NCBI RefSeq assembly: GCF_039555335.1
Contig: NC_092646.1
Coordinates: forward strand, 29,441,780-29,505,779
DNA length: 64,000 nt
Origin: Amphiura filiformis
Taxonomy: Eukaryota > Echinodermata > Ophiuroidea > Amphilepidida > Amphiuridae
Reading direction: 5' to 3'
The notes under the pieces were generated by a model that did no database searches, was not told the DNA's origin, and saw nothing but the letters and a program-made list of their open reading frames with translations. Each line of letters starts with the position of its first letter. Position 1 is the first letter of the stretch. The translations under genes and the position numbers were made by a program. This document shows, piece after piece, positions 61,701-64,000 of this stretch.

Positions 61701-63158
61701 GTCCGTCCACCGCCCCCGGCCATCATACCCGATGTGCCCACAGTCATTCATGCATCTATCATAGCAAAAATCTGCTAGCGCTATGCATGATGGGATAGGA
61801 ATAGGAAAGGTCCAAATTTGCTTCTTCCCCCGACTCAAAGTCGGCACAGAATGAGAATCTATCCCAGCATCCACAGCATGAGCCCATTCAATTAGTATCA
61901 TAAACCATGCCGGGTTAAACATGTTCACTCACTGGCAAAAGTCGCAATTCAGTACTACACAAAGTCCCCAGTTCACTCACTTTTTGCGCAAGGCATCCAT
62001 CCAATCTCATCAAACCAAACATTTTTATGTACAAAAAACTACCTTTATTCACCGCGTGCTCCTTTTAACTTACCGCTCAACTCCGTTATTTAGATATTTG
62101 GAGAGTAATTTCCGAAAAAAATCGTCACTTTCAAACCCACTAGAAAGTCGCCAAAATTTGCCGCGACCACGTGCGAATCATCTGACCTCTTCCGGGTTAT
62201 GATCAAGTTCAACCTTTTGACTTGACCTTGTAAGCTTTGGAACTGCTTTTAACTCGATCTAATTCCCCCCAAATTTTTTTTCAAAAACATCGCCGTAAAA
62301 TTTACTACCGGTAACGAATTTTCAAAATGGCGCCGGGTGCGCGATTTCCCTATGCTGAGAGAGGCTGAATATTGCGCATGCTCAGGTAAGGAATGCTCAC
62401 ATACCTACATTAGGTGATTTGAGATGGACTGACCCAGGTGCCGTACTATCATGACTATTGATATTATTGGTCACAATGTGAAACTTACTCAAGAACTCTA
62501 GCTTTGAATTTGCACATGGTAGTTACGCATTCGATGCTAGAGTGCTTTTGCTATCGTTTTTCGGTCGGACAGTGGTGCAATTTAAAAATTTTATTTATTC
62601 TGTTATGTTGAAATTTGGATGAAAGTTATTTCAATGAGTCTACTGTATCTTTTGAGCAAGATTTGCCTGTTTTGGACAGTCTAAAATTTTGCTGCCCAGC
62701 CCCAGGCTGATGTAAATTTAAAAATTAGCAACATTTTTTGATGCAATGAATTCGTTTCTGTTTCTGTTTCTGTAGAGATACTACACAACACTCCCAAGTT
62801 GGAGCCAAATGATCAGTTCTGTTTACTTTTGAATGCAATCAATTGTCTCTAGCTTTGCCAGGAATCCATGTCTTTCTCTGAGGAGATATTTGAGTGTGTA
62901 CACTATACACTAAAATTATTTTAAGCTTACTCATGTGTACATGCATGTTAGGTTGCCGAATTTTGCACCACTCGCAAACATGCAAATGATATCAACATAC
63001 GATCGATGTTTTAAGCTAAATCAATCCATTAGATTTACCTGTCTATGGCTGAGATAGGTTTCCCAGACGTACATCACCCACATAAATGCAAAAATTGACC
63101 AGAAAATTGTTTCTGGTTCAAAATAATTCGTTACAATCGGTTCAACATTCACCTCCAT
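40392..63158 (-). CDS. ZMPSTE24: ZMPSTE24 / STE24 CAAX prenyl protease 1, complete ten-exon gene
   Basis: Membrane zinc metalloprotease of the M48 family, located in the ER and inner nuclear membrane. It removes the last three residues of farnesylated CAAX proteins and, in animals, also processes prelamin A. Ten exons on the minus strand join in frame to 483 residues (human protein: 475). All nine introns are GT-AG; all are phase 0 except intron 6 (phase 1). Hydrophobic stretches agree with the multi-pass family fold. The zinc motif HELGH gives ligands H345 and H349 and catalytic E346; the third ligand is E425 in [12 protein letters not shown]. The last of these lies 76 residues after H349, the family spacing. 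The loop before HELGH is rich in E, T and K. Start: an ATG with G at +4. No frameshift or stop interrupts it. Confidence 0.95.
40891..43013. mobile_element. 2.1 kb palindromic element in ZMPSTE24 intron 9
   Basis: The left edge GGGTCAGTCCATGTCAAAAC is inverted at the right edge (GTTTTGACATGGACTGACCC). The pairing continues inward for about 1 kb per arm with small differences, down to a loop near 42040-42085. No intact gene: the frames over it are mirror images. Related end motifs occur at 3306, 58612 and 62420. Confidence 0.85.
43474..43825. mobile_element. MITE in ZMPSTE24 intron 9
   Basis: TACTGTATTTCCTCGTATAA on the left is inverted on the right (TATTCGAGGAAATACGGTA). GGGGGCATTTATT on one side faces GGGGGCGTTTATT on the other. 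The edges are TA-like; no gene. Confidence 0.7.
43934..44077 (-). CDS. ZMPSTE24: ZMPSTE24 exon 9 (residues 364-411)
   Basis: Membrane segment [12 protein letters not shown], then [15 protein letters not shown] and [10 protein letters not shown]. Acceptor ttcag, donor GAG|gtatgt. Confidence 0.95.
44078..45059. other. ZMPSTE24 intron 8, left part
   Basis: No repeat structure or gene recognised; short frames only. Confidence 0.35.
45060..45640 (-). repeat. Tandem repeat made from the end of exon 8 and its splice donor
   Basis: Five units spaced 118-143 bases share CATGGTTCAATA, a TCCTATAATGATATT-like core and TTCAGATTATG (at 45102, 45225, 45366, 45509 and 45627). The right-most unit is the true 3' end of exon 8 with its GT donor. 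The others lie in intron 8 and carry decayed or altered donors; the one near 45080 still reads GGTAAG on the minus strand. Confidence 0.8.
45606..45809 (-). CDS. ZMPSTE24: ZMPSTE24 exon 8 (residues 296-363, zinc motif)
   Basis: A charged E/T/K-rich loop, then [19 protein letters not shown], with the zinc-binding and catalytic HELGH. Acceptor actatag, donor CAG|gtaagc. The last bases of this exon and its donor are echoed four more times in tandem in intron 8. Confidence 0.95.
46127..46310. mobile_element. MITE in ZMPSTE24 intron 7
   Basis: Inverted ends of about 38 bases with TTTTTCACCCTGATGTGGCA on the left and its close complement on the right. No gene. Confidence 0.7.
46506..46866. repeat. 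TIR element in ZMPSTE24 intron 7
   Basis: AGCCCTCGAATTAA on the left is inverted as TTAATTCGAGGGCT on the right. The interior holds GGCA-rich phrases (GGCACGGCAAC, GGGTGCCGTGGG). No gene. Confidence 0.6.
46909..47225 (-). pseudogene. 3' end of an RTE-like LINE in ZMPSTE24 intron 7
   Basis: On the minus strand, across frameshifts, one reads [20 protein letters not shown], then [20 protein letters not shown] and [18 protein letters not shown], ending in a stop and a (TGA)n repeat at 46918-46934. This is the C-terminal domain and tail of an RTE-type LINE, a severely 5'-truncated copy. Confidence 0.7.
47470..47875. repeat. Inverted-repeat element in ZMPSTE24 intron 7
   Basis: ACAGGCTGGGGGAAAAAGTG on the left pairs with CCCTTATTTCCCAGCCTGTA on the right, and an inner hairpin is formed by AGCCCCTGGTTCCC and GAACCAGGGGCT. 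It ends near exon 7's donor. Confidence 0.55.
47953..48071 (-). CDS. ZMPSTE24: ZMPSTE24 exon 7 (residues 256-295)
   Basis: [15 protein letters not shown] followed by [13 protein letters not shown], the substrate-groove block of M48 proteases. Acceptor ttcag, donor GAG|gtacgc. Confidence 0.95.
48140..48420 (-). repeat. Dispersed repeat, inverse to 60010-60310
   Basis: Phrases such as CACTATCTGTGGTCATCTTG, TTTTATGACACCCC and TTTGGGACCCCCCTT recur as their complements at 60010-60310 in intron 1. The two copies are inverted within one pre-mRNA. Confidence 0.6.
48421..49066. other. ZMPSTE24 intron 6, no further structure seen
   Basis: No gene or repeat recognised. Confidence 0.3.
49067..49195. 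mobile_element. Short MITE with perfect 20-bp ends in intron 6
   Basis: GAATTAAAAAGACTAGTTTG on the left is exactly inverted on the right. The interior phrase GGCATTTTTGGTCTGGTTGA also occurs near 8577, so the family is dispersed. Confidence 0.8.
49796..49937 (-). CDS. ZMPSTE24: ZMPSTE24 exon 6 (residues 209-256, split codon)
   Basis: [20 protein letters not shown] and [14 protein letters not shown], the start of the lumenal/catalytic part. It ends one base into a glycine codon, giving the only phase 1 intron. Acceptor tgtag, donor AAG|gtatgc. Confidence 0.95.
49978..50168. mobile_element. MITE of the GTTGAAATCC family in intron 5
   Basis: GGGCTGTTCCTGTTGAAATC is inverted as GGATTTCAACTGGAATAACC, and GGAAGACATG faces CATGTCTTCC inside. 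The same family appears at 5021 and in the body repeats of the Helentron-like elements. Confidence 0.75.
50169..51299. other. ZMPSTE24 intron 5, no further structure seen
   Basis: AT-rich intron sequence; no gene or repeat recognised. Confidence 0.3.
51300..51452 (-). CDS. ZMPSTE24: ZMPSTE24 exon 5 (residues 158-208)
   Basis: [13 protein letters not shown], then two membrane segments separated by KMGGQYFF. Acceptor tccag, donor CTG|gtaagc. Confidence 0.95.
51635..51953. repeat. Inverted minisatellite in intron 4
   Basis: Short units of the type CTAGTCCGAAGGTTC face each other: the left half reads CTAGTCC, the right half GGACTAG. A middle part reads CTAGTCTGAAT and complements. CCCTAACCCTAACC lies between them. 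Confidence 0.75.
52184..52300 (-). CDS. ZMPSTE24: ZMPSTE24 exon 4 (residues 119-157)
   Basis: Third membrane segment [14 protein letters not shown], then [20 protein letters not shown], one of the best conserved family blocks. Acceptor ttcag, donor CAG|gtaaga. Confidence 0.95.
52624..54671 (+). mobile_element. Helentron-like element in intron 3, interrupted by another
   Basis: The 5' hairpin GTCTAGCCG-AGCGG-CGGCTAGAC (52624-52646) is followed by a (CTT)n microsatellite. After a nested element the body resumes at about 53680 with repeated GGGGTCAAAGGTCATTAAGG phrases. The 3' end has CGGCTAGAC again (54630-54638), a hairpin formed by CCTT/AAGG, and AATATATCTAG before T (CTAG 54668-54671). It has the same terminal layout as the elements at 16-31 kb but unrelated sequence. 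Confidence 0.6.
52703..53678 (+). mobile_element. Nested Helentron-like element inside the (CTT)n of its host
   Basis: 5' hairpin ACACAGCCGTG/CACGGCTGTGT at 52703-52733. The TTTC microsatellite is followed by four or five ~150-bp units with CACTTCCGGTATAAAACGAA. The subterminal CACGGCTGTG is at 53639, the 3' hairpin GTGGTCT/AGACCAC at 53652-53666, and AGCTAAGT then CTAG end it at 53675-53678 before T. CTT repeats lie on both sides. Confidence 0.65.
54672..55045. other. ZMPSTE24 intron 3, left over
   Basis: AT-rich; nothing recognised. Confidence 0.3.
55046..55132 (-). CDS. ZMPSTE24: ZMPSTE24 exon 3 (residues 90-118)
   Basis: Second membrane segment with [11 protein letters not shown], ending YGSEYE. 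Acceptor ttgcag, donor GAG|gtattt. It was too short to show up as a long open frame and was found by matching the gap between exons 2 and 4. Confidence 0.93.
55449..55546. mobile_element. Short MITE in intron 2
   Basis: GATCTCAAAACCATGCT on the left is inverted as AGCATGGTTTTGAGATC on the right, with GGCCC/GGGCC at the edges. About 100 bp. Confidence 0.7.
55793..55939 (-). CDS. ZMPSTE24: ZMPSTE24 exon 2 (residues 41-89)
   Basis: Carries VYKNTTEVP and [15 protein letters not shown], the conserved block after the first membrane segment. Acceptor ttacag, donor TCA|gtaagt. A foldback element begins only about 25 bases upstream of the acceptor. Confidence 0.95.
55964..56349. mobile_element. Foldback MITE next to the exon 2 acceptor
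   Basis: TAAGCCCATTCGCAATTTC is inverted as GAAATTGCGAAAGGGCTTA. The arms also pair through CATCTTGTACTGG and TTGCATAAAAC to a centre near 56135-56165. The left edge is 25 bases from exon 2. Confidence 0.8.
56374..58418. mobile_element. TIR element with GGCGGGACGGAATT motifs, split by a LINE
   Basis: TGTGGCGGGACGGAATT at 56374 is exactly inverted at 58402-58418. Further direct copies of the motif lie at about 56542 (one base changed), 56745 (partial) and 58228. The CR1/L2-like LINE fragment sits immediately after the partial copy at 56745. No transposase gene seen. Confidence 0.65.
56751..57732 (+). pseudogene. CR1/L2-like LINE, 5'-truncated reverse transcriptase and 3' tail
   Basis: Starts inside the reverse transcriptase at [11 protein letters not shown], whose YADD aspartates are the catalytic pair. 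It continues through [41 protein letters not shown] and [14 protein letters not shown]. After a one-base frameshift near 57400 it runs through [17 protein letters not shown] and [10 protein letters not shown] to the stop at about 57570. The 3' end is an (AAAT)n tract (57710-57732), usual for CR1/L2 elements. It is antisense to the host gene, in intron 1. It is dead: no endonuclease, no N-terminal half of the polymerase. Confidence 0.85.
58612..59705. mobile_element. Foldback element in intron 1
   Basis: GGTTGGCTGGTCACCCTCTC at the left is inverted at 59675-59695. AACACATTTCAAACGGTAGG is inverted at 59608-59630. An inner pair (58858-58955 and 59066-59165) surrounds AATACACAGTAA/TTACTGTGTATT. 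The stretch 59166-59540 is unpaired. The outermost 28 bases instead match the inverse of 62397-62425, so the right end seems rearranged. Confidence 0.7.
59706..60879. other. ZMPSTE24 intron 1, with inverse copy of the intron 6 repeat
   Basis: 60010-60310 is the inverse partner of 48140-48420. The rest shows no gene or repeat that I recognise. Confidence 0.4.
60880..61610 (+). repeat. 153-bp satellite, five units, intron 1
   Basis: Units start at about 60891, 61043, 61195, 61349 and 61501 with GCAGGCACCCTTTGGAGCAC. ATCATTGCGGAAACTCGAGG and CACTTGATCATCAGAATGGG follow. Units are nearly identical, so the array is young. Confidence 0.95.
62165..62395 (+). promoter_or_regulatory. Cluster of promoter-like motifs in intron 1
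   Basis: CCACGTG, TCTTCCGGG (ETS-like), AAAATGGCGCC (YY1-like) and TTGCGCATGCTCAG (NRF1-like) lie within 230 bases. The last runs into CTCAG|GTAAGG, which resembles a splice donor on the plus strand. It may be an alternative or antisense promoter, or chance in a repeat. Confidence 0.25.
62486..62890. repeat. Dispersed repeat shared with 7545-8300
   Basis: Begins AAGAACTCTAGCTTTGAATT and follows the order of the copy at 7556, with indels. Confidence 0.6.
63039..63158 (-). CDS. ZMPSTE24: ZMPSTE24 exon 1 (residues 1-40)
   Basis: Encodes the N-terminus and first membrane segment and ends WETYLSHRQ, matching the family's WET-LAQRQ block. Donor CAG|gtaaat. The 7.1 kb intron 1 follows. Confidence 0.9.
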
Positions 63159-63335
63159 CGTGCAGTCTTTTTTGTTGCATTGTCACCTGGTGCACCCCGA
63201 GAAGACGGGAACTTGATTATACGAGCAGCACAAATTCAATGTCAGCTTCCAGTGGAAGAAATCGTGATTCATGATTGTGAAATTATGTTTTGTAACATCT
63301 GGTTATTTTAGTTACACTAAAACATTTAGGGCAAG
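63159..63335. promoter_or_regulatory. Likely bidirectional promoter, ZMPSTE24 / LTN1
   Basis: Only 177 bases separate the two start codons, so both 5' UTRs and the core promoter must lie here unless upstream non-coding exons exist. No TATA box is seen. CTTCC-AGT-GGAAG at 63246-63258 is an inverted pair of ETS-type cores, common in head-to-head promoters, and CACCTG at about 63186 is an E-box. Confidence 0.6.
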
Positions 63336-63377
63336 ATGAGTGGTCGACAGAAACAGCGTACTAAAGGGAATGTAAAG
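63336..63377 (+). CDS. LTN1: First coding exon of listerin (LTN1), partial gene
   Basis: ATG opens MSGRQKQRTKGNVK, then AAG|gtaaca, a good donor in phase 0. The peptide closely matches the listerin N-terminus, where a K/Q-K-Q-R-T-K-G-N block directly follows the first residues. Listerin is the RING E3 ligase of ribosome-associated quality control: it marks stalled nascent chains on 60S subunits. The rest of the gene, HEAT-like repeats and RING included, would lie beyond 64000. With only 14 residues the call rests on one short, distinctive block and on the head-to-head arrangement; a chance match is possible but unlikely. Confidence 0.65.
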
Positions 63378-64000
63378 GTAACATTACATTTAATTTTTTT
63401 ATTTGATTTATTATTATATTTTAATCTGGTTGGATTTAATTTTTTAAGGTTAAGCTTATTATAAATTTCATGCAATTTTTTTAATAATTCTTTTTGTAAC
63501 AAGTTCAAAATTATTAATCCTACAAAAAGTAATAGAAGTACGACAGTCTTGCTCAGTGGTAGCGCCAGGATTTATGGGGGCCATGGCCATGGCATGGCGG
63601 GGGCAGGGTTCCCGTTAAGGTTTTAAAAACGTGCGTCCGTAATGACGCAAGTTTGCTCACGAGGTTGCAAAAACTTGCGTCCAGACAGATTTTTGTGCGT
63701 CCATCTGAAATTCACGATTATGACGATACACACGTACCCCGGGTCTACACCTCACCAAATGTTGATTGTTAAAAAAAAATAAAAGTGCATTTTCGCCGTG
63801 ATATTCCATCTCCATTCGCTATGATAATTTTTCTCATTTCTGTGTCAGTTTTGGTCCGAAACGTGGTCAAAAACAGGTGCAAAAACATGAGCAAAGTCTG
63901 TCAATCTTGCGCAAATTTTCGTTTGTAATTTTACTTCCGCATTTCTTTTTTTAAATTAACGTGTTGTTGATGCTACATAGCTAAAACATGCGCTGCCACA
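63378..64000. other. LTN1 intron 1 (start), with a hAT-like end
   Basis: AT-rich to about 63540, then CAGTGGTAGCGCCAGGATTT at about 63555, resembling the left end of the hAT-like MITE at 36668. The rest repeats AACTTGCGTCC-type phrases. No second exon is seen before the window ends. Confidence 0.4.

Noticed and set aside
61626-61928. Open frame of 100 codons in intron 1, minus strand
   Set aside because: No domain, no splice signals that would join it to the ZMPSTE24 exons, and it is not needed for a complete protein.

Overview
This window is animal nuclear DNA: AT-rich, full of introns and dense in repeats. The two protein-coding genes I can support are split by GT-AG introns and match metazoan proteins. 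The mix of RTE-like and CR1/L2-like LINEs, many foldback MITEs, a tRNA-derived SINE and Helitron-like elements carrying satellites suggests a marine invertebrate, perhaps a deuterostome such as an echinoderm. That placement is inference; nothing here fixes the species.

Right part (about 39.4-63.4 kb): a complete minus-strand gene for the CAAX prenyl protease ZMPSTE24/STE24. It has ten coding exons between 63158 (ATG) and 40392 (stop), which join in frame to 483 residues with the HELGH zinc motif and the distal glutamate ligand. 177 bases from its ATG, on the plus strand, is the short first coding exon (14 codons) of a gene that looks like LTN1 (listerin), so 63159-63335 is a likely bidirectional promoter. 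ZMPSTE24 makes membrane-bound protease for CAAX proteins and LTN1 makes a ribosome quality-control ligase; I see no functional link beyond the shared promoter. The ZMPSTE24 introns hold a 2.1 kb palindrome, several MITEs, two LINE fragments, a 153-bp satellite and a nested pair of Helitron-like elements. A tandem repeat in intron 8 is built from the end of exon 8.

Left part (1-12 kb): a decayed RTE-like LINE, two TTAA-bounded foldback elements, a TA-flanked mariner-like element without a transposase, and an odd 1 kb stretch with nine GTTACGG motifs.

Middle (12.9-31.3 kb): satellite DNA. A ~102-bp unit built around AGGTCAAAGGTCA recurs in six arrays. The arrays sit inside elements with Helentron-like ends: a hairpin-bearing 5' end, a subterminal inverted copy of it, a 3' hairpin and a CTAG-T terminus. 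Five such elements lie head to tail from 16.0 to 30.8 kb, and two more lie inverted against each other in a 3.1 kb palindrome at 12889-16019. Different satellites in these elements all keep the same DR1-type motif, which is the most interesting signal in the window.

From 31.3 to 39.9 kb there is no recognisable gene, only MITEs, minisatellites, a SINE and two more TTAA foldbacks.
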